Of a stretch of 64,000 bases of DNA, positions 1 through 10,024 are shown in pieces. This stretch comes from Flagellimonas chongwuensis (GTDB lineage Bacteria > Bacteroidota > Bacteroidia > Flavobacteriales > Flavobacteriaceae): assembly GCF_013376415.1 (NCBI RefSeq), contig NZ_WYET01000003.1, positions 62,001 to 126,000 of the forward strand, in the 5' to 3' direction. The notes beneath the pieces are model-generated. The model was given only the letters and a program-made list of their open reading frames with translations. It was not told the DNA's origin and did no database searches. Numbering within the stretch: the first letter of the stretch is position 1; each line of letters begins with the position of its first letter. A program made the position numbers and the translations under genes.

Positions 1-244
1 GAGGCCAGTCCTCGATCATGATAAAGTTCATCATAACTATAGCGACCGTAAGCCCCAAACATCCATAAAGGAAGGAGGTGATTGCGATTCGTGTGTCCGC
101 CAATCCCATGGCCTTATCCAAACCGTGAACCGGAAAGGGAGTGTACACTTCTTCGATATGATGGTGCTCTGCCCTAACTTTTTTTACGGCATGCATCAAC
201 ACATCATCGTCGTTGTAAAGTGCCTGTATAACTTTTGACGCCAT
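1..244 (-). CDS. actD: ActD, alternative complex III subunit (DUF3341), 3' part outside window
   Basis: Reading the minus strand from the ATG at 244-242 gives MASKVIQALYNDDDVLMHAV, which continues open to the window edge, so only about 81 N-terminal residues are visible. The fragment has the DUF3341 look: a soluble start, a VHGLDKAMGL stretch, then a hydrophobic helix (SFLYGCLGLTVAIVMMNFIM). ActD is a small membrane subunit of the quinol-oxidising alternative complex III. It starts two bases after the stop of actC and is the fourth gene of the actABCD order. The family call rests on both sequence and position; the missing C-terminus cannot be judged. Confidence 0.85.
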   Translation of the reverse strand, partial: MASKVIQALYNDDDVLMHAVKKVRAEHHHIEEVYTPFPVHGLDKAMGLADTRIAITSFLYGCLGLTVAIVMMNFIMIEDWP

Positions 245-246
245 AA

Positions 247-1998
247 TTATTTTTTATCGTTTAACAACTTTGCCTGACCAGCCCAATCATCGCGTTGTGC
301 ACGCCCTGGGAACCTTCCAGTAATCGAGTCTAGCAAATCATATTCTCTTTCTGTCATTCTAGCGACCTGGGCATAGGTGAATATGCCTATTTCGTTCAAG
401 GTACGTTCCATTTCGGGACCAACACCTTTTATCTTTTTAAGGTCGTCCGGTGTTTCCGTAGTGGAATCAAATGTTCCTACTGCGCTGAGCAATTCATCCA
501 CCCCGACCTTATCACCGACCACCGGCTTGGGTTCACCCATCAGTACATCGTCGGTTATTGGCTCATCATAGCCTACGGTTTTGTTAACCCCTGTTGGTAT
601 TACATACAAAGGCTGTCCAGCATCCCTTAGTTTCTTGTATTTCTCACCGGATGATTTCAAGATTGATTTTACTTCCGCCTGTGCGATTACAGGGAATGTT
701 CTTGAGTACAACAGGAACAATACAAAAAAGAATCCGATCGTTCCCACAAAGATTCCGATATCCACAAATGTTGGGGAGAACATGGTCCATGAAGATGGCA
801 GGTAATCCCTATGCAATGAGGTAACAATGATCACGAAACGCTCGAACCACATCCCTATGTTCACCACAATAGAAATAAAGAAAGAGAACATGATACTGGT
901 ACGTAATTTTTTGAACCACATAAACTGTGGCGAGAATACGTTACAGGTCATCATGGACCAGTAAGCCCACCAGTAAGGCCCTGTAGCCCTGTTCAAGAAG
1001 GCGTACTGTTCGTACTCAACTCCTGAATACCAAGCAATGAATAGCTCAGTAATATAGGCACACCCTACAATGGAACCTGTGATCATGATCACGATGTTCA
1101 TCAACTCGATATGCTGTACGGTGATGTATGCTTCAAGACTACATACTTTTCGCATGATAATCAAAAGCGTGTTCACCATGGCAAATCCAGAGAAAATCGC
1201 ACCGGCAACGAAGTACGGTGGGAAAATGGTGGTGTGCCATCCTGGAATTACCGACGTGGCAAAGTCAAACGATACGATGGTGTGTACAGAAAGTACAAGT
1301 GGCGTTGCCAAACCGGCCAATACCAAGGAAACTTCCTCAAAACGTTGCCAATCTTTGGCCCTACCTGTCCAACCAAAGCTCAACAAGCTGTATATCTTCT
1401 TTTGGAATGGTTTTACCGCCCTGTCACGAATCATGGCAAAGTCAGGCAAAAGACCTGTCCACCAGAACACCAATGACACAGAAAGATATGTTGAAATCGC
1501 AAATACGTCCCAAAGCAATGGTGAGTTAAAGTTCACCCACAAGGAACCAAATTGGTTTGGAATAGGAAGTACCCAGTAACCCAACCATGGACGACCCATG
1601 TGGATAATCGGGAACAAACCTGCCTGAACAACCGAGAAAATGGTCATCGCCTCAGCAGAACGGTTGATCGCCATTCTCCATTTTTGACGGAAAAGCAAGA
1701 GTACAGCTGAAATCAGTGTACCTGCGTGACCAATACCTACCCACCATACAAAGTTGGTAATATCCCAGGCCCAGTTAACGGTTCGGTTAAGTCCCCAAAC
1801 CCCAATACCTGTGGAAACGGTATAAATGATACATCCTAGACCCCAGAGGAATGCCACCAATGCAATGGAAAATACTATCCACCATTGCTTATTGGCCTTT
1901 CCCTCAACCGGACGGGCAATGTCCACTGTTACATCGTGGTATCCTTTGTCTCCGACCACTAAGGGCTTTCGAATAGGTGCTTCGTAATGCGACGCCAT
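247..1998 (-). CDS. actC: ActC, NrfD/PsrC-like quinol-binding membrane subunit of alternative complex III, with C-terminal helix-hairpin-helix tail
   Basis: This is a 583-residue polytopic membrane protein of the NrfD/PsrC family. About ten hydrophobic helices fill residues 40-455, with the conserved WWVGIGHAGTLISA segment near residue 85. In alternative complex III this subunit holds a quinol site and passes electrons to the iron-sulfur and heme subunits. It lies 30 bases after actB and 2 before actD, in one operon. Unusually, residues 518-583 form a soluble tail with a helix-hairpin-helix signature (DDLKKIKGVGPEMERTLNEI) after an acidic linker. A similar module ends ribosomal protein S2 in this same window. 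The core call is firm; the function of the tail is unknown. Confidence 0.93.
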   Translation of the reverse strand: MASHYEAPIRKPLVVGDKGYHDVTVDIARPVEGKANKQWWIVFSIALVAFLWGLGCIIYTVSTGIGVWGLNRTVNWAWDITNFVWWVGIGHAGTLISAVLLLFRQKWRMAINRSAEAMTIFSVVQAGLFPIIHMGRPWLGYWVLPIPNQFGSLWVNFNSPLLWDVFAISTYLSVSLVFWWTGLLPDFAMIRDRAVKPFQKKIYSLLSFGWTGRAKDWQRFEEVSLVLAGLATPLVLSVHTIVSFDFATSVIPGWHTTIFPPYFVAGAIFSGFAMVNTLLIIMRKVCSLEAYITVQHIELMNIVIMITGSIVGCAYITELFIAWYSGVEYEQYAFLNRATGPYWWAYWSMMTCNVFSPQFMWFKKLRTSIMFSFFISIVVNIGMWFERFVIIVTSLHRDYLPSSWTMFSPTFVDIGIFVGTIGFFFVLFLLYSRTFPVIAQAEVKSILKSSGEKYKKLRDAGQPLYVIPTGVNKTVGYDEPITDDVLMGEPKPVVGDKVGVDELLSAVGTFDSTTETPDDLKKIKGVGPEMERTLNEIGIFTYAQVARMTEREYDLLDSITGRFPGRAQRDDWAGQAKLLNDKK

Positions 1999-2028
1999 AA
2001 TTTATCTTCTAGTTACTTCTTTTATTGA

Positions 2029-5000
2029 TTAAGCCTCGTTGGTGTTTCTAACTTTTACATGGTAGAACACGTTTGGTTTTGTGCCCACATGCTCCAACAA
2101 ATGGTACATTCTATCATCTTCCTTCAACTCCGCCACTTTACTGTCATGGTCATTGATATCCCCAAATACCATGGCCCCACTGCTACAAGCTGCAGAACAT
2201 GCCGTTTGGAACTCACCATCTTTGATGACCCTTCCATCTCTCTTGGCATCCAAAATGGTCTTTTGAGTCATCTGGATACACATGGAGCATTTTTCCATTA
2301 CACCTCTTGAACGTACGTTAACATCCGGGTTAATTACCATTTTACCCAAATCGTTGTTCATGTTGAAGTCGAACTCGTCGTTGTTGTTGTACAAGAACCA
2401 GTTGAACCTACGAACTTTATACGGACAGTTGTTGGCACAATATCTTGTACCCACACAACGGTTGTATGCCATATGGTTTTGACCTTGTCTACCGTGAGAT
2501 GTTGCCGCAACCGGACAAACCGTTTCACAAGGAGCGTGGTTACAGTGCTGACACATTACAGGTTGGAAGGCAACTTGTGGGTTGGCAGACGGATCTTCCA
2601 TCTCCCTGAAACCACCAAGGGAACCTTGATCCCCCCAAAGGCCATCCATATTTTCCTTCTTCTCGTTATCTTCCTCAAAAGTCTCCTCAGAAGAGTAGTA
2701 TCTATCAATTCGCAACCAGTGCATATCCCTGGAACGACGCATTTCAGCTTTACCAACCACAGGAACATTGTTCTCCGCATGACATGCTATAACACAGGCA
2801 CCACAACCGGTACATGCATTCAAATCGATGGACAGGTTAAAGTGATGACCAACGCTTCTATCAAACTCTTCCCAAAGGTCCGCATCCGGTGAAGTCACAG
2901 GTATTTCGTTGTGATTCAAGGTTACGTGCGGCATTGGGTTCCACTCTGCGTGGTCTTTGGTATTGAAGATTTCCAAGGTGGTTTCCTTGATAATATCCCC
3001 TCTACCCATCAATGTCTTATGTGATTGGATACAAGCAAACTCATGCTCACCTCCAATTTTCTCAACGGTTACAGATTGCACGTCGGAGAAGTTACTATAC
3101 AAAGTATAGGCGTTAACTCCGGTTGCCATCTCTTCCTGCATACCGGCCCTCTTACCATAACCGTAAGACAGACCAACAGTACCTACCGCTTGACCTGGCT
3201 GGATAATAACTGGAACATTTTCCAACACTTTTCCATCCACGGTCAATTTCACGTAGCTTCCATTTACACCACCATCAGCCTCAATACTGTTTTCAAGGCC
3301 CCAAGCTTCGGCATCTGCCTTCGAAACGGTCAAATAGTTATCCCAAGAAACCCTAGAAATTGGATCAGGGAATTCCTGCAACCAAGGGTTATTGGCCTGA
3401 CGACCATCACCCATTCCTGTTTTGGAATACAGCACCAACTCGGTACCAGAACTAGTTGAGTTCACCAAAGAACGAATTGCAGAGGCTATCGGAACAATCT
3501 CTGGCTGAACCTCTTCGACATCTTCCTGAGAAGTCGTTTGCGGTTCAGCACCTTCCGCCACAGCAACACTTGCCGAAGCAGCGTAAACACCATCCTGCAA
3601 AGCTTTGTTCCAAGAACCACCTTGAAGTACATCCGTACTCCAAGTTTCTTTGATGTATTCGTAATATGTTTTCTCAACGCCCATCCAAGTCAAAAGTGCT
3701 GTTTGAAACTGTTTCGTATCAAACAACTCCCTAATGGCTGGCTGCATTAAGCTAAATTCACCTTTTTTGAATTCGGCATCGCCCCAAGACTCCAAATAAT
3801 GGGAAGCTGCGGCTACATAAGTAGAAGCTTGAGCAGTTTCATCATTATTGAAAGCAAAGTCGACCGACACATCTACCTGCCCAAGTCCCGAAAGGAACTC
3901 TTCGGCATTTGGCAATGTATAGGCCGGGTTGACCCCATCCATGATCAATGCACCAACACGACCTCCATTCATGTCCGCAATAAGCTTGTTTACTTTTGCA
4001 ACATCACCTTGGCGAACATATTTTGGTTTGTCGGCATCAAAAGCCTCACTGCCCAACAATTTGTTGATGGCCAACACTACAGTTTGTGCATTTTCGTCAT
4101 TAAGCCCACTAACAACAACAGCTTTGCTACCAGCTTTTTTGATTTCAGCCGCAACTTTATCAACAGCTTCGTCCACATCCGACGTTCCTCCTCCAACATT
4201 ACTACCGTTCAACTTGCCGTATAATTTGGCAAGGGCAATCTTTTGTTGCGTAGGAGTCATTGGATATCTCTTGTCTGCATTGGCACCGGTCAGAGACATA
4301 TTGGCCTCCAACTGCACGTGTCTGGACATTTTTCCATTTTTTGGAACACGACCCTTGGCATAACCAGAATCATACCCACCACCTTGCCAGTCACCAAGAA
4401 AGTCAGCACCAAAGGAAACGATCAAACCTGCTTTTTCGAAGTCATAATCCGCCAAGGCACGCTCACCGTATGCCTTGCTATATGCATTTAGGGCAGCATC
4501 TTCGGAAATGGCATCGTAAACCACATGGTTCACATTATCACCGTATGCCGCTTTAAACTCAGATATTAGTTTTGCAGTGGACGGACTGGCATGAGTCTGC
4601 GTCAGCAATACCACTTGCTTGTTGGAACCCTTCAGAGCATTCAATTTCGCTTTCATGGTAGCATCCAACACTTTCCACTCTACCGGCTCGCCATTGGCCA
4701 TCGGCCCTTGAACTCTTTTGCTATCGTACAAAGTCAAAACGGAAGCCTGCACTCTTGCGTTGGCACCGCCATTTACTTTTGCATCGGTATTGTTTTCAAT
4801 TTTAATAGGCCTTCCCTCCCTCGTCTTTACCAAGATGCTGGCAAAATCAAAACCGTCCGCAATAGTGGTTGCGTAGTAATTGGCCACACCGGGAACAATA
4901 TTGTCCGGTTGCACCACGTACGGGATAGATTTATGAACAGGACCTTCACAAGCTGCAACAGTTGCCGCAGCTGTACTGAAACCTACATATTTCAAGAAAT

Positions 5001-5160
5001 CCCTACGCGACGTATTGGAAGCAGACAAATTTTCTTTGTCCCCCAAAAACTCATCAACAGGAATCTCTTCGGTAAACTCGTTGTTTCTTAGCGCCTCAAC
5101 AATGGAATCGTTCGGATTTAACTCCGCTTCACTTTTCCAATATTTTTTGTTTGATGCCAT
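2029..5160 (-). CDS. actB: ActB, molybdopterin-oxidoreductase-like and [Fe-S] subunit of alternative complex III
   Basis: This 1043-residue protein fuses a molybdopterin-enzyme-like half to a ferredoxin-like half, as in other ActB proteins. A twin-arginine motif (SRRDFLK, residues 51-57) is followed by a short hydrophobic stretch and Cys71, so Tat export with a possible lipid anchor is likely. The C-terminal part carries four cysteine clusters: CTGCGACVIAC near 783-793, cysteines 870-882 (CQHCNHAPCETVCP), 902-912, and 958-961 plus 988-992. Those are enough for several [4Fe-4S]/[3Fe-4S] centres. In known complexes ActB carries electrons from quinol toward the hemes, and its molybdopterin-like part holds no cofactor. 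It lies between actA and actC in the operon. Confidence 0.95.
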   Translation of the reverse strand: MASNKKYWKSEAELNPNDSIVEALRNNEFTEEIPVDEFLGDKENLSASNTSRRDFLKYVGFSTAAATVAACEGPVHKSIPYVVQPDNIVPGVANYYATTIADGFDFASILVKTREGRPIKIENNTDAKVNGGANARVQASVLTLYDSKRVQGPMANGEPVEWKVLDATMKAKLNALKGSNKQVVLLTQTHASPSTAKLISEFKAAYGDNVNHVVYDAISEDAALNAYSKAYGERALADYDFEKAGLIVSFGADFLGDWQGGGYDSGYAKGRVPKNGKMSRHVQLEANMSLTGANADKRYPMTPTQQKIALAKLYGKLNGSNVGGGTSDVDEAVDKVAAEIKKAGSKAVVVSGLNDENAQTVVLAINKLLGSEAFDADKPKYVRQGDVAKVNKLIADMNGGRVGALIMDGVNPAYTLPNAEEFLSGLGQVDVSVDFAFNNDETAQASTYVAAASHYLESWGDAEFKKGEFSLMQPAIRELFDTKQFQTALLTWMGVEKTYYEYIKETWSTDVLQGGSWNKALQDGVYAASASVAVAEGAEPQTTSQEDVEEVQPEIVPIASAIRSLVNSTSSGTELVLYSKTGMGDGRQANNPWLQEFPDPISRVSWDNYLTVSKADAEAWGLENSIEADGGVNGSYVKLTVDGKVLENVPVIIQPGQAVGTVGLSYGYGKRAGMQEEMATGVNAYTLYSNFSDVQSVTVEKIGGEHEFACIQSHKTLMGRGDIIKETTLEIFNTKDHAEWNPMPHVTLNHNEIPVTSPDADLWEEFDRSVGHHFNLSIDLNACTGCGACVIACHAENNVPVVGKAEMRRSRDMHWLRIDRYYSSEETFEEDNEKKENMDGLWGDQGSLGGFREMEDPSANPQVAFQPVMCQHCNHAPCETVCPVAATSHGRQGQNHMAYNRCVGTRYCANNCPYKVRRFNWFLYNNNDEFDFNMNNDLGKMVINPDVNVRSRGVMEKCSMCIQMTQKTILDAKRDGRVIKDGEFQTACSAACSSGAMVFGDINDHDSKVAELKEDDRMYHLLEHVGTKPNVFYHVKVRNTNEA

Positions 5161-5192
5161 ACGATATATCTGAGATTATCTTCTTTTAATTC

Positions 5193-6566
5193 TTAATAGT
5201 GACACTTTCCGCATTCTAGACCGCCCATCATCGCTGCGGTCAGCTCCTCAACACCATACTTCTTGGACAATTCCTCGTGGATCGCCTCGTAATATGCATT
5301 GCCCTGAACCTTCACATTGGTCTCCCTGTGACAGTTGATACACCACCCCATGGTCAATGGAGCATGTTGCTCAACAATTTCCATTTCCTCAACCGGACCG
5401 TGACATGTTTGACAGTCCACACCCGCTACGGAAACGTGCTGTGAGTGATTGAAATAGGCAAAATCAGGAAGATTATGAATCCTTACCCACTCCACTGGCT
5501 GTGTATCACCTGTGTAGCTCTGGTTTTCTTCGTCCCATCCAACTGCTTTATAGAGTTTTTTGATTTCCCCTGTGTAGAACTCATTGGTGTGCCCTGCAGC
5601 CAAATCTTCTGCAGAAGCCCCCTCGGGACTACCTGTGTACTCATAGATTGATTTATGGCAGTTCATACAAACATTCAAGGACGGAATCCCAGAAGTTTTT
5701 GAAACTCTCGCAGAGGAGTGGCAGTACTTACAGTCCACACCATTATCCCCAGCATGAATCTTATGTGAGAAGTGAATTGGTTGAACCGGGGCATAACCCT
5801 GATCCACACCAACCTGCATTAAATAGCCGTAAGCAAAATAAGCACTGCCCAACAACAAGAAGACAACCGTTACCAAAACCAAGAACTGGTTCTGAACAAA
5901 CGCCTTCCAAATTGGCAAACGCTTTCCTTTCTCCTTTTCCAAAACAACACCATTGGCCTCCGCAATTCTGCGCAAGGTCTTGTTCACCAAAATCAACATG
6001 ACGACCAACAGACCAAAAACCAATGCCAAGGCACCAAGGATCATCTCATTGGAAATCCCGGAACTTGAACCACCAGAACCTTCACCTGCAGCTGTCGCTC
6101 CACCAGCAGCTTGGGCTGGTGCCGCCTTTGGCGGGGCAGCTGTGTAGGCCAAAATATTGTCAATATCCTCGTTGGACAATGTTGGAAACGGTGTCATGGC
6201 CGCCTGATTGTACTCTGCGTAAATCTTGTTTGCATAAGCGTCTCCCGATGCAATTACCCCTGGGCTGTTTTTGACCCATGCGTAAATCCATTCCTTGTCC
6301 AAACCTTCATCTTCGGCCAATCTAGCTTCCACATTTGCCAATGCGGGACCTGTCATTTTCCTATCCAAGGAGTGACATGCGGCACAGTTCTGATTAAAGA
6401 GTTGTTTTCCTTTTACCGGATCACCATCAACAGCCTCCGTAGTTTGCTCTACAGCTGCATCCGTCGCAGCCTCTGCTTCTTCTTGCGCATAAAAAGATGA
6501 TGAGAATAATAGGAGAGTTAAACCTAAAACTTTAGAAAATAGATGGCGGTATAAAACCTTTTTCAT
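5193..6566 (-). CDS. actA: ActA, multiheme cytochrome c subunit of alternative complex III with N-terminal monoheme domain
   Basis: This 457-residue protein starts with a signal peptide (cut near SFYAQ, about residue 28). A class I cytochrome c domain follows, with CAACH at 61-65 and a candidate axial Met near 124 (MTPFPTL). A low-complexity linker and two membrane helices (about 174-194 and 226-246) lead to a pentaheme domain with CKYCH 279, CMNCH 300, CQTCH 385, CINCH 409 and CGKCH 452. That gives six CxxCH motifs in all. The pentaheme part is the usual ActA; the N-terminal domain may hand electrons to cytochrome oxidase. It is the first gene of the act operon. Whether a separate ActE exists lies outside the window. 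Confidence 0.93.
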   Translation of the reverse strand: MKKVLYRHLFSKVLGLTLLLFSSSFYAQEEAEAATDAAVEQTTEAVDGDPVKGKQLFNQNCAACHSLDRKMTGPALANVEARLAEDEGLDKEWIYAWVKNSPGVIASGDAYANKIYAEYNQAAMTPFPTLSNEDIDNILAYTAAPPKAAPAQAAGGATAAGEGSGGSSSGISNEMILGALALVFGLLVVMLILVNKTLRRIAEANGVVLEKEKGKRLPIWKAFVQNQFLVLVTVVFLLLGSAYFAYGYLMQVGVDQGYAPVQPIHFSHKIHAGDNGVDCKYCHSSARVSKTSGIPSLNVCMNCHKSIYEYTGSPEGASAEDLAAGHTNEFYTGEIKKLYKAVGWDEENQSYTGDTQPVEWVRIHNLPDFAYFNHSQHVSVAGVDCQTCHGPVEEMEIVEQHAPLTMGWCINCHRETNVKVQGNAYYEAIHEELSKKYGVEELTAAMMGGLECGKCHY

Positions 6567-6653
6567 ATTCGTGAAATTTCTATCGAAATCTTTGGCATGA
6601 TTCTTTCTATTGAGTTTGAGAGCAATAGCTTTTTACCCTACCAAGAATGGCAA

Positions 6654-6661
6654 CAAAAGTA
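6654..6661 (-). promoter_or_regulatory. Possible -7 box for the act operon
   Basis: The minus strand here reads TACTTTTG, matching the flavobacterial -7 consensus TAnnTTTG, about 90 bases upstream of actA. I found no TTG at the usual -33 spacing, so this is a weak call. Confidence 0.35.
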
Positions 6662-6740
6662 AGACATACAGTCATTTTTTGAAATCTTAAGGTATTCATA
6701 ACACTTAATTTATAAAGATTCTAAATAACTTGCCCTCGAC

Positions 6741-6768
6741 TTGGTTAACCTTTAATAATCTACATTTG
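6741..6768 (+). promoter_or_regulatory. Flavobacterial-type promoter for the SPOR-domain gene
   Basis: TTG at 6741-6743 is followed after 17 bases by TACATTTG at 6761-6768, a perfect TAnnTTTG box. Transcription would start about 30 bases upstream of the ATG at 6802. Confidence 0.7.
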
Positions 6769-6801
6769 CAATAAGCATAAATCATACAACGAGTAAATAA
6801 C

Positions 6802-7173
6802 ATGAAAACGGCTGTTTTTAGCGCAATTCTAATTGCTTTGACAACTCAAGTTTTGGCCCAAGATGGACAGGTTACGGTTCAACAGGACCCAAAAATCAAC
6901 GAGTTGGTAAAATTGTACACCAAGGTAAATGCGAATACTGGATATTATCAAATTCAAGTAGGTTTCGGCAATTACCAGAAAGCACAGGACCTATTAAGCC
7001 AAGTTGAAATTGACTTTCCGGATTGGTATTCCAAAATAGAGTTTGAATCCCCGACCTATCGTGTTAGATTGGGACGTTTCAAAACCAAGTTGGAAGCCGA
7101 AAGAAAGTATTTGGAGGTTCGGAAAAAATATCCGGATGCCATGCTCTTAAAACCTGAGCAGAAAGAATCTTAA
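6802..7173 (+). CDS. Small secreted SPOR-domain protein
   Basis: This 123-residue protein has an N-terminal signal peptide (cut near VLAQ, about residue 20) and then one SPOR-like domain over about residues 45-115. The pattern is GYYQIQVGFGNYQKAQDLL, a middle strand YRVRLGRF, and a final helix and strand. SPOR domains bind septal peptidoglycan stripped of side peptides, so a periplasmic envelope role is likely. No membrane anchor or enzyme domain is attached. It has its own promoter and is followed at once by a terminator shared with the convergent infB. Small stand-alone SPOR proteins of this kind are common in Bacteroidota; the exact role is not known. Confidence 0.8.
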   Translation: MKTAVFSAILIALTTQVLAQDGQVTVQQDPKINELVKLYTKVNANTGYYQIQVGFGNYQKAQDLLSQVEIDFPDWYSKIEFESPTYRVRLGRFKTKLEAERKYLEVRKKYPDAMLLKPEQKES

Positions 7174-7180
7174 ATAAAAA

Positions 7181-7202
7181 AATCCCGCCATTGAGCGGGA
7201 TT
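7181..7202. terminator. Bidirectional rho-independent terminator
   Basis: An 8-bp stem (AATCCCGC / GCGGGATT) with a 6-base loop is flanked by A-runs and T-runs on opposite sides. It serves both the SPOR gene (plus) and infB (minus), which converge here. Confidence 0.9.
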
Positions 7203-7223
7203 TTTTTCGCATTATCATATCAA

Positions 7224-9983
7224 TTACAGCTTTTTCTTCACCGCAACTTCTTGGAAGGCTTCCACAATATCACCTTCCCTAATATCATTGTAGTTCTTGA
7301 TCTGCAATCCACAGTCGTAACCTTTGGCTACTTCCTTGACATCGTCCTTGAATCGTTTTAACGAGGCCAATTCACCTGTATAGACCACAACACCATCTCG
7401 GATAAGTCGTATACGCGAGTTTCTAAAGATTTTTCCGCTGGTCACCATACAACCCGCAATGGTTCCAATTTTGGAGATTTTAAACGTCTCCCTTATCTCC
7501 GCATTACCCGTAACCTCTTCTTTCATCTCTGGAGACAACATGCCCTCCATCGCGTCCTTAAGGTCATTGATGGCATCATAGATAATAGAATACATTCTAA
7601 TATCTATTTCCTCTTTATCGGCAATTGACCTGGCATTGCCCATCGGTCGTACGTTAAATCCGATAATAATCGCATCTGAGGCACTTGCCAACAGCACATC
7701 CGATTCCGTAATGGCCCCAACACCCTTGTGGATGATGTTCACCTGAATTTCATCAGTGGACAGTTTTTGGAACGAATCCGTCAAAGCTTCAACGGAACCG
7801 TCCACATCACCCTTAAGGATAATGTTAAGTTCTTGGAAGTCGCCCAATGCGATTCTTCGCCCAATTTCGTCCAAGGTAATATGACGTTGAGTCCTTACAG
7901 ATTGCTCACGCTGCAATTGCGAACGTTTTGCCGCAATCTGTTTTGCTTCACGCTCATCTTCCAATACATGGAACCTATCACCTGCTTGTGGCGCCCCGTC
8001 CAATCCCAAAATAGAAATTGGCGTGGATGGACCTGCCTTATCAATATTGTGTCCTCTTTCGTCATGCATGGCCTTTACTTTACCACTACATGTTCCTGCG
8101 AGTACATAGTCACCTATTTTAAGGGTACCTGTTTGAACCAAAATAGTGGCAACATAACCTCTACCTTTGTCCAAGAAAGCTTCAACAACCGTTCCCGATG
8201 CCAACCTGCCTGGATTTGCTTTCAACTCCAAAAGTTCGGCTTCCAACAATACTTTCTCCAAAAGCTCTTTGACCCCCTGCCCTGTTTTGGCTGAAATGTC
8301 ATGGGACTGTACTTTACCACCCCAATCTTCTACCAATAAGTTCATCTGGGCCAAGCCTTCCTTAATCTTGTCTGGGTTCGCCGTTGGCTTATCCACCTTG
8401 TTGATAGCGAACACTATGGGCACTCCGGCTGCCTGAGCATGGCTTATGGCCTCTTTTGTTTGAGGCATGATGTCATCATCCGCAGCGATTACAATAATAG
8501 CAATATCGGTTACTTGAGCTCCACGGGCCCTCATTGCGGTAAACGCTTCGTGACCGGGAGTATCCAAGAAGGTGATTTTCTGACCGTCATCCAAAGCAAC
8601 CCCGTAGGCTCCAATGTGCTGTGTTATTCCCCCACTTTCCCCTGCAATCACATTTTCCTGACGAACATAATCAAGTAAGGATGTCTTACCGTGGTCAACG
8701 TGTCCCATTACGGTAACAATCGGAGCACGAGCCTTCAAATCTTCCGGACTATCCTCGACTTCCTCTATGGTTTCCTCAATCTCCGCAGTAACGAACTCTA
8801 CTTCGTAACCAAATTCGTCGGCCACGATAGAAAGTGTCTCTGCATCCAAACGCTGGTTAAGCGTCACCATAATACCAAGGGACATACATGCCGAGATAAT
8901 CTGGGTAGTAGAAACATTCATCATGGTAGCAAGCTCGTTAACGGTAACAAATTCCGTTACCTTCAAAATCTTGCTGTCCAATTCCTGTTGTTCAAGGTCT
9001 TTCTCCGTTTGTTGACGGTGCTGATCTCTTTTCTCCCTACGATATTTGGCTCCTCGGCCTTTACTGGATTTACCTTGAAGTTTTTCAAGGGTCTCCCTTA
9101 CTTGTTTTTGTACTTCTTCTTCTGTAGGCTCTACTTTAGGTGCATTGGAACGCTGTCCCTTTCTACCTACTCCAGGCCTACTATTTCTATTGCCCCCACC
9201 AGTTTGTGGGCCATTCTTCACTATTCTTCTACGACGCTTTTTGCGCTCTCCGGCATCGGATGAAGCTCCTCCCTTATTTCCTTTTTGGGGGTCTTCCTTT
9301 TTCTTTTTCACCGGTTTCTTGAACTGCGAAAGGTCAATTTTATCACCGGTAATTTTAGGTCCGGAAAGTTTCTGATAATTGGTCTTTATAGTACCCGACT
9401 CAGTGCTTTCCGTGTCCTCTTTTGGTTTTTCCGCCTCAACCCTTTCCTCCTTGGTTTCAGTTTCTTTACTTTCTTTCTCTACGGCTTTTTCCGGTTCCGA
9501 AGCTTTGGGCTTTTCAGTCTCTTTGGCTTTTTCTGGCTCAACTTTTGGTGCCTCTTCTTTCTGAACTGGCGCTTCTTCTTGCTGTTTTGGCTCTTCTTTC
9601 TTTGGCTGCTCTGGCTTTTTATCCAAATCGATTTTGCCCACTGTCTTTGGTCCAGCAAGTTCCGCCTTGGCCTTTACCACTTCCTGCTCAGCCTCTTTCT
9701 TCTCCTTGGCCAACCTGCGCTCTTCCTGCTCCTTCTCCATACGGATTCGGATAGCTTCTTTTTCCTTGCGCTTTTCTTCACCAACTTCCTTAGAAGCGAC
9801 CTTTTTACTCTTATCCGTTTGGAACTCATCCAACAGAACTTGATACACCTCATTGGATATTTTAGTGGTAGGTCGCGCTTCTACCTCATGCCCTTCCGAG
9901 GCTAGGTAATCGACTGCCCTATCCAGTGAAATGTTCAATTCTCTGAGAACTTTGTTAAGTCGTATTGTTGGATTTTCTGCCAT
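7224..9983 (-). CDS. infB: Translation initiation factor IF-2
   Basis: IF-2 is a GTPase that places initiator tRNA on the 30S subunit and promotes subunit joining. The 919-residue protein begins with an IF2_N-like fold (about 1-55). A long Lys/Glu/Pro-rich region (about 65-330) and a second N-domain follow, then the G domain with [12 protein letters not shown] (P-loop), [12 protein letters not shown] and SAKTGQGV, and the C-terminal beta-barrel and fMet-tRNA-binding domains. The long charged N-terminus is usual for Bacteroidota IF-2. It is the last gene of rimP-nusA-infB, 41 bases after nusA, and ends at a strong terminator. Confidence 0.97.
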   Translation of the reverse strand: MAENPTIRLNKVLRELNISLDRAVDYLASEGHEVEARPTTKISNEVYQVLLDEFQTDKSKKVASKEVGEEKRKEKEAIRIRMEKEQEERRLAKEKKEAEQEVVKAKAELAGPKTVGKIDLDKKPEQPKKEEPKQQEEAPVQKEEAPKVEPEKAKETEKPKASEPEKAVEKESKETETKEERVEAEKPKEDTESTESGTIKTNYQKLSGPKITGDKIDLSQFKKPVKKKKEDPQKGNKGGASSDAGERKKRRRRIVKNGPQTGGGNRNSRPGVGRKGQRSNAPKVEPTEEEVQKQVRETLEKLQGKSSKGRGAKYRREKRDQHRQQTEKDLEQQELDSKILKVTEFVTVNELATMMNVSTTQIISACMSLGIMVTLNQRLDAETLSIVADEFGYEVEFVTAEIEETIEEVEDSPEDLKARAPIVTVMGHVDHGKTSLLDYVRQENVIAGESGGITQHIGAYGVALDDGQKITFLDTPGHEAFTAMRARGAQVTDIAIIVIAADDDIMPQTKEAISHAQAAGVPIVFAINKVDKPTANPDKIKEGLAQMNLLVEDWGGKVQSHDISAKTGQGVKELLEKVLLEAELLELKANPGRLASGTVVEAFLDKGRGYVATILVQTGTLKIGDYVLAGTCSGKVKAMHDERGHNIDKAGPSTPISILGLDGAPQAGDRFHVLEDEREAKQIAAKRSQLQREQSVRTQRHITLDEIGRRIALGDFQELNIILKGDVDGSVEALTDSFQKLSTDEIQVNIIHKGVGAITESDVLLASASDAIIIGFNVRPMGNARSIADKEEIDIRMYSIIYDAINDLKDAMEGMLSPEMKEEVTGNAEIRETFKISKIGTIAGCMVTSGKIFRNSRIRLIRDGVVVYTGELASLKRFKDDVKEVAKGYDCGLQIKNYNDIREGDIVEAFQEVAVKKKL

Positions 9984-10024
9984 AAATAATTTTACTTCCC
10001 TAAATTTTCGCTGCTAATATAAGC

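Noticed and set aside
9285..9905. 206-codon open frame on the plus strand with a hydrophobic Phe/Leu-rich product
   Set aside because: It is the antisense of the Lys/Glu-rich part of infB; the hydrophobic composition is simply the complement of GAA/AAA codons.
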